Assembly: GCA_012064415.1 (NCBI GenBank)
Contig: SSNU01000058.1
Coordinates: forward strand, 149,453 to 213,452
DNA: 64,000 nt
DNA from: Gyrodactylus bullatarudis
Taxonomy: Eukaryota; Platyhelminthes; Monogenea; Gyrodactylidea; Gyrodactylidae
Direction of reading: 5' to 3'
Below the pieces are notes generated by a model. The model was not told the DNA's origin, made no database searches, and saw only the letters and a program-made list of their open reading frames with translations. The position numbers and the translations under genes are program-made. Positions 1 to 10,703 of this stretch are shown piece by piece (position 1 is the stretch's first letter; every line of letters starts with the position of its first letter).

Positions 1-1
1 C

Positions 2-250
2 TTAATTGTTCGCAAAGCAGATAAGCCTGGAGTATTTAGGGTAAGCTAAGAAAAAATAGTTAATTTGGAATTTATGACTTGCTCTTGTGGCCTTGTGAAA
101 ATCAATGGATATCCATGCAAGCATATGATTGCAGCTATCATACACGATGGAAAAATAGTTGAATCTTGATATCTTGAAAAGTAGCTCAATTTCATCTATA
201 AAAAGCATCAGAAAAAAAGGAAGACCCAAGAAGAAAAGAATCATTCTATT
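2..250 (+). pseudogene. Relic of MULE-type transposase with SWIM zinc finger
   Basis: Frame 2 from the left edge reads through about 18 residues, meets a TAA, and continues into a clear SWIM-type zinc finger. The finger has the CxC-x(9)-CxH spacing: Cys-Ser-Cys-Gly, then Gly-Tyr-Pro-Cys-Lys-His. SWIM fingers close the transposases of Mutator-like elements. A basic Gly-Arg-Pro-Lys-Lys-Lys-Arg stretch follows near 221-241, but in another frame, so there is a frameshift as well as stop codons. The rest of the element lies outside the window. I infer a dead transposon remnant; a host SWIM protein is less likely because of the stops. Confidence 0.55.
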
Positions 251-1874
251 CTTTGCCGAAAAATTTTAATTTGACACTCTCATTATCTGATTATAAAATT
301 TTTTTGATAAATAAATTTGCAAAAGTATTTAAACACCACTAAAATTGAAATTATTAAAAATGCATTTTTTAAAAATATCTATTGGTGTATCCCACATTTT
401 ATATAAAGTATATTGGTGTGTGGCATATTTCATGAAAATATTCCTACCCCCACTACAAAAAATACGAAAAAAACGATGTATCCCACATAAAATACAAATC
501 TATCCCACATATTTTGTAAATATTCCTAAAATACCTATTTCATGCCTAGGTTGTAATTAGCTAAGGATTTTTAGCTAAAACGTACTGAAAGGGCACAGGG
601 GAATAAACCGTATATATATCTGGTGTATGCTAAACAATTTCAGTACGTTTTAGCTAGCTAATTCTCACTGAAAAGTTCATTAATTTCTTTAATCCTTAAA
701 TGCTCTGTGTAATTCATCTAAACCTTGGAAAATACTTCGTTCACCCCTCATTCGAAAGGGAATATACTAATCTCTTAGAATAAGCAAAGAAACCAGTTAT
801 ATCATTCGCTAGAAAAACACAAAACTTAGTCCAAGATAGTTTTTTTAATATGAAATACGTCAAAAACCAATGATAATGAAGCATTTTTGAGATAATTTAA
901 ATGAATCAAAAATATTGATTTGAATTCTTCGCCTTAGATTTGGTATCAGAACCTGTGGAAAACAAAAATATTTCCATACCTCTTAGATGTGAAATCAAAG
1001 TTAGCTGATCAAAAAGAAAGCAATTTGGACTGTCTATGGAATGTGATCAACTATTGGCCCTGGGAAGGGGATCAAGAAGAGTTCATGTCCGTTATTTCAT
1101 TGATTGGAGGCAATATTACACAGAAATCTGATCGTGAACCTTGAGAATTCGATATTTTATACATTGAAATAAATTTGAAAAAACGCATCGGTACATACAA
1201 TGTACACAGCTATTCATTCAATAAATAACTTTGAAAATAAATCAATTTATGAAAATAAAATCCAGTAATTTTTCTTTAACCAAGAATTCCAAATGATGAT
1301 GAAACATATTTGACTTTTTCTAAATTTCTATACAATTTTGCTTTCTTTGAGCTAGATTTCACTCTGCGAATTATTTCTGCAGAAATGATGCAATAAAAAT
1401 CTTTATGTCCTTTATCCAATGTTCAATACTCTAGAAATGATATACATAAAGATTTGTTTATTAATTCAAGAATCGAGAATAAATGACTCACTGCTGTAGC
1501 TACAAAAGAAAATAATAATTTATTATTCCATATGCCTACTTCAAAGTAGAAGCATAATTTTAAATTAAATAAAATCACTTATTTTATATTAAGAACGTTT
1601 TTTAATAAAAAATAATTTGTTTAAATGAATCAAATAATATTATCAGTATAACACCGCGCACTATAAATAATCTACGGAAGATTTATTCATAACTACTTTC
1701 TAATTTCTTTATTATTTAAGTTTATGACATGCAGATAATAATGGAATCTATTTAATTTGTCAGAAACAGCAGGATTTTATGGGATTTTTTGATGATTTAA
1801 ATCATAACGTACTACTAATCAATTCTTGAATACTCTCCAATCTGGATATCTGCAACTTTTATTCTTTCATTTAA
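251..1874. other. Intergenic, no gene seen
   Basis: AT-rich sequence with no supported exon. It holds one small perfect inverted repeat (see 572-656) and a loosely repeated pyrimidine-rich phrase of the type TATTGGTGTATCCCAC around 380-520. The last part should contain the promoter and 5' leader of the downstream CABIT-like gene, but I see no convincing TATA box or initiator. Confidence 0.5.
572..656. repeat. 19-bp perfect inverted repeat, 47-nt spacer
   Basis: The 19 bases at 572-590 are exactly reverse-complemented at 638-656 (core AAAACGTACTGAAA). The spacer is TATA-rich. It could be the short termini of a tiny transposable element or a hairpin; nothing else identifies it. Confidence 0.6.
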
Positions 1875-3920
1875 ATGGCAACCAATAATGAAATTAAAAA
1901 ATCATATCTCAGTCCTAGCCACAATTCCTCGATAAATAGATCAAAATCTCCTAAAAAAGCCGCTAGCTCCTTTAGATATTCCCGGAATGATGACACTGCT
2001 TATGATGATTTAGTCAGGGTATCAAGTGATGAAGAAAGTGATTTCAACTCAACCGGTCCAAAGTCGAACATTTCAAAAACATCAAATGAGCACAAAAATT
2101 CTCTGCGCAACAGAAGCATGCGCATGGATTATTCCCAGGACTACTCAAACCACTTAAACTTGGAAGCCTCTGCAAAGTTGGGTAAATCCCGAGAAAATTA
2201 TTTGAATGAAATTACTGAGGAATCTCAGAACAGTGATAATGAAATTTCGGACAATTCAGATTTAGAAAAGGATTGTTCAGATGAAGGTGTAAACTATGAG
2301 TATAAACCAAAGAAAAGTTCTGGAATTCAGTGGTCCAACATACCAGAAACTCTAGAAGATTTAGTGATCGAATTTAAGAATCAAAAGCAGATCAACTCTC
2401 AAATTATTAAAGCTGTCTGCTGTCGGAATGATTGCAAGTGTGCATTCAAGAATGGAGAGCCTCTTTTACTTTTCCCAATGATGGATACTTATGTTGCATA
2501 CACTACGTGGGAGTTGGCCACTTCCTCTTCTAGTAGCTTTGCAAATGCAAATACAAAAAGTAGTACAAATCGTCAATTAATTGGAAACAATTCCAATAGT
2601 GTTAACTCCATCATGAAAGCTGATTCAGATTGTCAGGCAAAACTGATGCTTTTCAAGCAGTGCAGAGGTTGGTATGAAATTTTGAATGAAAGCAACGTTG
2701 CTGTTCCGTATTATACATCAGTTGACCAGATAAAACGTTCTAGGCCAAGCTCATTTATTACTAGAGAAAACATAAAAGTTTTGATAGCCCCTAAAAGCTT
2801 ACATATTCCCAAGGGTAAAATTAGTCCTGATTTATTACAGTATGCTCAGTCCTCAGAAATTATCGCTGAGAGCCAGCCAGCAATAATCAAGTCTGGTACA
2901 ATATTTAAATATATTGATTATTTTCCAAATTGCAAATTTGTTCGTGGTAAAAAGATTAAGTATATAAATTTAATATTTGTTATTGAGAAAATTCCCGGAA
3001 GTTTGGATCCCGAAAGTGAAGATTATCAGCGTTTCGTTTATATTGGGACAGAAGAAGCAAGTAGAGAATCCTATTTTCCAACTAGAGTCAGTCTTTCTAT
3101 TGTTGCTGGACCTGAAAATATTTCCGGTGTCCATACGATTGGAGGAATACTGAGAAAATTCCGGTTGCCAGTTTCAGTGAGGCCAGTGGCTGTTTGCTCA
3201 AACACTGCCTCAAATGCCTATCGAGATGGCCAAGTTGAACTACCAATTATGCCAGGATTAACTGTTACAGATAAACATTTTATGCGTATCCGATCGATAC
3301 ACTATGGTGATTTATTCATTCTTGCTTCAATAAACAATCCAGAGCGCTTATATATTATTACTACAAAAATGTTGCCCGATCATAATTTCTATCGAGGATC
3401 AACCCTCGACAAAAAGTATATTGAATTAACACGTCATCATAGCCTTCATGTATCCGAGTTCCTCTCAAACGGGCATAATTATTCATCAATGGAATATTTA
3501 TTAAAACATCTTCAAAAATCAAAGTATCCGGTGAAGTCATGTAAAAACAGTTATAACTCTAATTCAACAAAAGAAGATGTTGAGAGGATCTATGCAGCTA
3601 CAGGCCACGATCCTCGAGTTGGCCCTGAGTGTAATATGACGCCTAGTCAAGTGGATGAGGTTTATGATGAATTAGACGATATATACTTTTTCATAAGAAA
3701 TGGTTACTATCCTCCAAAGAAAACAAGCTACTCCCTTAGAAGTCGTGAGGCTATCTCTGTTAACGGGGATGGCCATGAGCAAACATTCAATGGACTTCAT
3801 CGAGATTTACAAAAGACTCCAAATAGTTCACAAAAACTTCAAAACTTTGGCGTACGTCGTGCTGATGAATTACTTGCTGAATCTCTCAATATCAACACAA
3901 AAGATCCTAATGAAATATAG
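1875..3920 (+). CDS. CABIT-domain-like protein (GAREM/THEMIS/Serrano type)
   Basis: Uninterrupted frame of 681 aa from an ATG to TAG. The first ~150 residues are Ser/Asn/Asp/Glu-rich and look disordered. Residues ~155-440 form a beta-rich region that I read as a CABIT module. It has an opening 'IPETLEDLV' element, a Cys-containing stretch (CCRNDCKC), and a hallmark 'SGVHTIGGILRKFRLPVSV' near residue 415, which resembles the GVH...FRLPv.VR pattern of CABIT proteins. GAREM and THEMIS proteins act as adaptors in receptor-tyrosine-kinase and antigen-receptor signalling; Drosophila Serrano acts in planar polarity. The tail (~590-681) contains VYDELDDIYFFIRNG and a basic, Ser-rich end. No SAM domain as in GAREM is visible. 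The gene has no intron although its neighbours have many, so a retrocopy origin is possible. An AATAAA lies ~40 bp after the stop. The frame being a gene is near certain; the family call is moderate. Confidence 0.6.
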   Translation: MATNNEIKKSYLSPSHNSSINRSKSPKKAASSFRYSRNDDTAYDDLVRVSSDEESDFNSTGPKSNISKTSNEHKNSLRNRSMRMDYSQDYSNHLNLEASAKLGKSRENYLNEITEESQNSDNEISDNSDLEKDCSDEGVNYEYKPKKSSGIQWSNIPETLEDLVIEFKNQKQINSQIIKAVCCRNDCKCAFKNGEPLLLFPMMDTYVAYTTWELATSSSSSFANANTKSSTNRQLIGNNSNSVNSIMKADSDCQAKLMLFKQCRGWYEILNESNVAVPYYTSVDQIKRSRPSSFITRENIKVLIAPKSLHIPKGKISPDLLQYAQSSEIIAESQPAIIKSGTIFKYIDYFPNCKFVRGKKIKYINLIFVIEKIPGSLDPESEDYQRFVYIGTEEASRESYFPTRVSLSIVAGPENISGVHTIGGILRKFRLPVSVRPVAVCSNTASNAYRDGQVELPIMPGLTVTDKHFMRIRSIHYGDLFILASINNPERLYIITTKMLPDHNFYRGSTLDKKYIELTRHHSLHVSEFLSNGHNYSSMEYLLKHLQKSKYPVKSCKNSYNSNSTKEDVERIYAATGHDPRVGPECNMTPSQVDEVYDELDDIYFFIRNGYYPPKKTSYSLRSREAISVNGDGHEQTFNGLHRDLQKTPNSSQKLQNFGVRRADELLAESLNINTKDPNEI

Positions 3921-6487
3921 TTTATTATCTCTTTTATTTGTATTCTTTCATTAAATCAGAATAAAAAGTCTTGTTTTGAAATTGTAACTTGTTTTTCATT
4001 CAAATATTTTTAGAATACTTCTTCTTATATACATCTTTTCACGATGAATTTGAGAATTACTAATACTTACAAAATTCTCATTTTTTATCAAGGTCTTGAA
4101 ATTTTCTAAAGATTCTTTAAAAATCAGTTCAAAAGACACACTTTTACCGAAAAAATTGAAAAAAAAATATTTTAGAAATAAAAAAATTATGTGATCCTGA
4201 AAAATAACGCTTAATCCCTCTCACACTTTGAGATCAGCAAAGCTTTTGGGCTCAAAGTTTTGAAAAATGTAAAATTCGCACCAGGATTAAATTAAAAATG
4301 TCTCCTTATTTTTCCAAAAACTTTATTTTCGAATTTTTTTCTTAAACCTGTAAAAAGATTTCAGACCTTGAAAATCTGAACCTACGAAAATATTGTTATT
4401 GAATCCATTCCAATCTAATAAACGAGACAGGGGGTTTTGTGATTTCAGTTCAGAGTTATTCATTCAAATGTATAACACAGAAATGATTATTAACTTAATC
4501 ATTATAAACTTATAAATTCGCATTAAGTTTTATTGTTTATTTCTCTACATCTGGAGTAATCCTGACGCATTAAATTCTCGATTGATAACTGTTTTATTTT
4601 TGAGAGAAACAAGATTAAATAATCTATGATTACAATCACAAGATGAGAGAAAATGTTCTTTATTTTCTTCAATAAAACTCTTCTTTATATAAAAATCAAC
4701 ATCAATAGTAATAGTTATCAGTAGAATAGTATTACGAAATAAAAACAAAAGAAAAATAGTCTGTAGAAATTGATTTTTTGTGATTATATTATACAGTTTT
4801 AGTCGTTTTCTATTGTAGACTGAATTAAAACAGTATAAATGTTTCAGGCAAAATAAAGCTAGTAATTGATGTGAGAGGAAGGGTTTTAGGCATGAGACCT
4901 ACTTAATATTTTTCTCCGGATAGTCCGAAATCCCCCAATGAATTGAAATGATAATTTGCTAAAATAAATTAAAAATTCAATTTTGGCTAGATTTTTGTTT
5001 ATCTGATCCTATTTTGAAGATAGCTGGAGCTATTTTTGTACCAAAATCTCAGAATATTCCTAAAGTAAACAACCAATCCCAATTTTTCATTAATTCATAA
5101 CTGAATTCTTGAAATAGAGCTTTCATCGTGTAAGTAGCTAGCATTTTTGTCGAAGCTTTTGGAAAATATTCCTTTAGGAATTCAAAAGACAAAAAGGATT
5201 TATTCTGTAAAATTAGGCGCTATAGCAGTTGAACAGTATTTTTCTATCATGAAAAAGTTTACAACAAAAATTAGAAATTTTTATGAAACAAGATTTTAAT
5301 GCAAAATTTTGCAAGAATTTTCGGTAAAGTTCTAAATATCCCTCAAATTTTCTACTATTTTTTATTTACAATTTTAGGCTCTGATAATGACTCAGTAATT
5401 TTTGCCTTTGTTGTGGCAAATATTTTATTTTTTTAAGACTAATCTGAACTTATTTCATAATTATTTTCTGTTCATACCTGAAGTCAAATTGTGGCAATTC
5501 GGAAATTTTTGGAATCTTTCTAAGTCTAGAGAACCCTAATTGGTCTACTGTAAAAATTAGTTGCTAGTTTGTTCGATCGACAATTTTAATTTTCAAAAAC
5601 TTTTTTATTCATTCATAGATTTAAAAGCTTTAAAAGATTTTAAAGAAAATTAGGCTATTGTTTAGATCACATACGGCTGACTGATTCTTTAGAAATAAAT
5701 TTTATCTTTTGTTTTAATTTTTATAGACCAATGATGAATGATACCTTAATTTTTTTGACTTTTCCTGTAATTCTTATTCCTCAGAAATATTATCTTGGAC
5801 ATGAAGAATCTTTATTGAAGATAGATAAATATTTTGTATAATCTATTCTTATTGATCTTACGAACTTTAGTAAATAAAAGGATTGCGTCATTACTATCGT
5901 CGAAAATATTAATTTATTCCAGGAAATGGCAAAATTATTCTCGAGAATAAATCCATCAACGATTTCATTAGTAGTAGAACTTGTATCATAGCAGTGCACA
6001 TGATAATGTTTAAAATGCTTTCCTGTATTTATTTCTTAAAAATAAGATAAAAAAATTAAGACATGGAATCCTGAGATGTATCCCAAAAATGAATGAAAAA
6101 TATCCCAAATATTCCCTGTTTTATACATTGAAAATCAATTTTAAAGCCATGAGGTGCTAAGAAAATAAAAATTGCTAGTTTTCAAATATTTAATATGATT
6201 TAAATGACTCTTAGTATTACAATTATTGAAATTTGAATACGTGATTTACTAATTATAATTTTTCCCATTAGTCCATTACGTGTGAATTAAAAAGTTATCT
6301 ATTACCATTTTCAGAGTTAGTTTTAGTTTAACAAATCAAATTTTTAATTTGTTCAGTCATCAAATTCCAACTAGCTCTGGAAAACGTATAGTTTAACTAT
6401 TACAGTCTATAGATTGGCTGTAAAAGAACAAGATTCTGAAAGCTAACTCAACTTCTTCTATAAATGTATAATCTTTGGTATCTACTA

Positions 6488-6936
6488 GGCTAGGGTGAAA
6501 TTATTTTTTCTCCGAACAACTCATGAGAGAACTTACTTTTCTGATAAATTTTAGTAATCAGATCATGTTTTGCATAATTTTAAAACGTGACAGTCATTCT
6601 TCATTATGTCATTGCCCATTTTTCCCACAATATCCCACGGACATGATAAAATAACGAAATTAACCATGAAGCTCCTTTTGATGATAAAATGACTATTTTT
6701 AAAGATAAAAATTAAGAAACTCATTAAATGGCCAAGAGATTCCGGATTTCAGGGATTGCGTAGTAGAAATTCATTGAAAATTGAGCGGCGATTTGAAAAA
6801 AATTTGGATTTTTAAAATCAAATGACATAATGAAGAAACATTTTTGACACATGCTTCAATACAAAATAATGCTTAGAATTGATAGTTCTATCAGAAAAGT
6901 TGGTGCTAATATGAGGTTAAAAATTTCACCCTATCT
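6488..6936 (+). mobile_element. Non-autonomous element, family C copy 1
   Basis: About 450 bp, bounded by short inverted ends TAGGGTGAAATT and AATTTCACCCTA. It is clearly homologous over its length to 22371-22790 and, inverted, to 59019-59405. Shared internal phrases include CATTCTTCATTATGTCATTG and GATAGTTCTATCAGAAAAGT. No protein is encoded. I infer a MITE-like DNA element; the autonomous parent is not in the window. Confidence 0.7.
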
Positions 6937-7014
6937 ACCAAAGAGAACAAAAAAACAAAAAAAGTGTAATAAAATGTTCTCATTAAAATTATAATAAGGA
7001 GTACTGTTAGAATT

Positions 7015-8447
7015 ATTACAGTAAAAATATTTCTATTGAAAAATCTTATTTCTATTGAAACACAGTGAATTTTCACATTTTTACAAAAACTGACTTTTTT
7101 CCTAGCTAAATGTATGGAAATCACTTGCTGCATTCTGATTGGTCGAGATAAATAATACAGGTAAAAGCTCCGATTCATTAACCTATTTCTTTTTAAATGG
7201 AATAGTGCCTCGTTTTATACCCTTTTGGCCCCATGATTGTACACCACAATACACTCAAGTACATTGGTTTATTCACCATTCTCGATTCTCATTGGTGTAA
7301 ATGATTAATGCTCTATTTTTGCCTTCAATTCACCCAAATATTATGTTTTAACCTTGTACATTGAAAAATAAGAAAGAATATTTGACTAATAGAACTAGGA
7401 TAGTGCTCAAAATCATATACTATTAATAAATTATTTCTTCAATATTCATTTAGGAAAATCTCATAATTAATAGTAGCAGCGATTTGTAATTTATATCTTG
7501 ACAAAATAGTTTTGATAGTCTTGAGGCATCGTTTTGAAGAATAATTAGAGGGTTCTAACTTATGGACGAAAGCGAGTTTTTCAGCATCCGTGTATTATTT
7601 TTCATTTCAGAAGAATTAATTGAAGAATTTTAGTAGTCATAAGATTTTATCTTCACTTTCATTGGATACGAAAGATAGAAGTTAAACCACATGAATTACT
7701 TGTGATTTTTTTATAAAGGGCTTGAGCATATCTCATTTAAAGATTTTTTTACAGATATGAAAAGAGAAAAAAATGAAGAAATTATTAAGGGATGGTCAAC
7801 ATTTTCTTGATGAATGGAGTATAGAAGGTTTGTTGATTAAAAAAAATGACCCCCACATTGAAATGGTTTAAGCAAGACTTTTTTTCTTAAATCTACATGT
7901 CTATCGGAATATGAATACTAATTTTTCAACTAATTACAATTTACATTCACAGAGCCAGTATTAAAGATTTCAGAATGCAAAATTCTTATTAGAAAATTGA
8001 GCTAATAACAAATGAGAATGAAAAGAATGAGCTGAATGATAAATACATTTTTTCATGAAATCATTTGACATAATTTCCTAAATGAATATTGAAGAAATAA
8101 TTTATTAATAGTATATGATTTTGAGCACTATCCTAGTTCTATTAGTCAAATATTCTTTCTTATTTTTCAATGTACAAGGTTAAAACATACTATTTGGGTG
8201 AATTGTAGGCAAAAATAGAGTATTAATCATTTACACCAATGAGAATCGAGAATGGTGAATAAATCAATGTACTTGAGTGTATTGTGGTGTACAATCATGG
8301 GGCCAAAAGGGTAAAAAACGATGCACTATTCCATTTAAAAAGAAATAGGTTAATGAATCGGAGCTTTTACCTGTACTTAATTAGGGGGTAAATATTCGTG
8401 TTTTAATAAAAATAGGATGTTTCAATAGAAATATTTTTACTGTAAGA
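7015..8447. repeat. Large foldback: ~430-bp inverted arms, ~610-bp spacer
   Basis: 7015-7465 is repeated in reverse complement at 8076-8447 with a few indels. Long identical blocks include GGCCCCATGATTGTACACCA (about 7230) and GAACTAGGATAGTGCTC (about 7390). The spacer (7466-8075) encodes nothing recognisable. It may be a foldback element or an inverted duplication of a single-arm element. Confidence 0.75.
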
Positions 8448-9544
8448 ACATGATAGAAAATTCAATTTTACATCAATACACTCTCGTACACTATCCAATG
8501 AAATTTAATTTTTTTAGCCTAAAATCTTTTAATTCTTAAATTCGTTCTCACATTTCTTTTAGCCATTTAGATACATGAAGAACCAGTTGATTTGCAGCAG
8601 CATTTAACATCAGAACATCAATTTTAATTTATTTTTAAATACTAAAACAGCCTAGGAAAAAAATTTAATTTAATTTAAGCTAGAATCTGATAAATTCCAA
8701 AAAATGTTTAAATTCTTCCACAATTTATTACGAATTTACCTGATTGAAACAAGTTCAATTATAATCTTTCCAGATAATTCTTGGTTTAAATTTTCCGCTT
8801 GAAAAATTTTCAAACAAATGAGAAATCTACAATTGATTTCTTTTATAAAAATTTTACCATGTGTAATTTCCGAATAGCCTAATTTATTTAAAAATAAAGG
8901 TTCACACACATTGTATATTTTATGAAATCGATAAGAGTAAGCTCTCATTCGAAAATACTCAACATTTGAGTGATTGATTTTTATTCGTTGGACTTGAAGA
9001 GAAACCAAACTGAAACGTGTCAATATTGATTAATGATCAACCTGCCATGCATTTCTTTATTCATGATATTCTCATCATTCAATTAATATAATTGATTAAG
9101 AGGGTTTGTTTTTCACATTTTCGGATTTTATTCTCTGTTACAATTTGATTGAACTTCTTTTAAAAATTCTAATAAGAGGAGTAGTTTTTTACAAAATTTA
9201 GTATCGAACCGATAATCTACGCCCGCTTAATCCAACTTCACTCCCAGTTTTAAAAAAAAATTTAAGCCCGAGTTCACAATTTACACATTTGCAATGCATG
9301 AGAATGAAAATTTTGAGATGAATCGTTTTCAGTAAATATCATATCAATTTCAACTAGGTATAATAATATTCATCAAAAAATATGTTATCTATATATTCTT
9401 CAGTTTTTGTAGATAAAGTATTTTTAATTCATCATTTTCAAGATTTTTCATTTTACGATTAAGTATTTAAAATATGTTTTTGGCTCTGTTCAAAATTGAT
9501 AGTTTTTTTAGATTACCATATTCTGGAACGTTGGAACGTAAGCC

Positions 9545-9860
9545 TTAGTGAGTGGGGAGAAATTTCCACTTTTTAAATTTTTGATGTCGAAATTTTATTG
9601 ATTTCAGAGAATGGAAGCGATTAAATAGTAAAAGTTGGCGGAAATTCATCATTTTTGTGAGAAATCGAGTCTTAAGAAATTTTCAATTATCACGAAGGGA
9701 AAATAACCGAAATTAGGAAGAAATTTAATTTTTCTTTAAAATGGCGGGTTAATTGAATTTTATGGACAAATTCGAAATTTTTGTCTTGAAATCAATAAAA
9801 TTTTGAGATCAAAAATTTAAAAAGTGCAAATTTGGGGTATTTTTGAAATTCGGAAATAAC
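9545..9860. repeat. Short inverted-repeat element
   Basis: The block around 9568-9612 (TTTTTAAATTTTTGATGTCG, then ATTTTATTGATTTCA) is mirrored at about 9783-9826. No coding content is present. Probably a decayed hairpin MITE. Confidence 0.5.
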
Positions 9861-10049
9861 TAAAATATTAGCCAATTTTTTTCGAAAATTTTTTTATTCC
9901 AAAAATTTCATTGACTCCTAAAAATAATTTTGTTCCTGAGTATTTGGAGAAAATTTGAGCTTTTAGTAACCCATCTAGCTTTATATCAATATTCCAGGCC
10001 TTTATCGATTAAAAAAAAAGTTTGAAAGTAGATTTCGAATCATCTAGAA

Positions 10050-10703
10050 TTGGTTGATATGAAGTTGGGAATCTATGATTTCTACAGAGATCTCGATTTT
10101 TTCATCAAGAATTCGAATTTTTTAAAGATTTTCTGGAATCCTACTCATGTCGCCCACTTTTACCATTTGAAGAAAAAAATTCTGAAAAAAATATGGTCAT
10201 TTTTCAAATTCCCATTTGGCGCCAAAATCCCAGTTTTTCGAACTTTGAGCTGAAAATTTTTGTTGATTTGAAAGTGAGAGACTGATCAAAAATTGATTTT
10301 CAGGATCAAGATTAGATAATAAGGCTGAATAGCACCGTCAGATTATCGACAATTTCCCAATTTTCGGGAGATTTTGAATTAACGAAATTTTATTGATTCT
10401 CAAGTAGTATGATCAAAAAATCGAAACTCCGCTCCCAAATCCTGAAAAAACTTTTTCGATAAGCCTCCAACTTTGAAATCAATCAATAAAAATTTTCAGC
10501 TCAAAATTCGAAAAAATGGGATTTTGGTGCCAAATGGGAATTTGAAAAATGACCATATTTTTCATAAAAATAATTTTTTCTTCAAATGGTAAAAATGGGC
10601 AACATGAGTAGGATTCCAGAAAACCTTTAACAAATTCGAATTCTTGATGAAAAAATCGAGATTTCTGTAAAAATCATAGATTCCCAACTTCATATCAATT
10701 AGT
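10050..10703. mobile_element. Long-TIR MITE, family A copy 1
   Basis: Two ~270-bp arms face each other around a short centre. Each outer end reads TTGATATGAAGTTGGGAATC or its complement, followed by a shared phrase CTACTCATGT..GCCCACTTTTACCA and then GGCGCCAAA. The arms differ by scattered substitutions and small indels, so insertion is old. The same arm sequence recurs at 28880-29515, 51592-52326 and singly at 60785-60960. No transposase frame is present. Confidence 0.8.
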
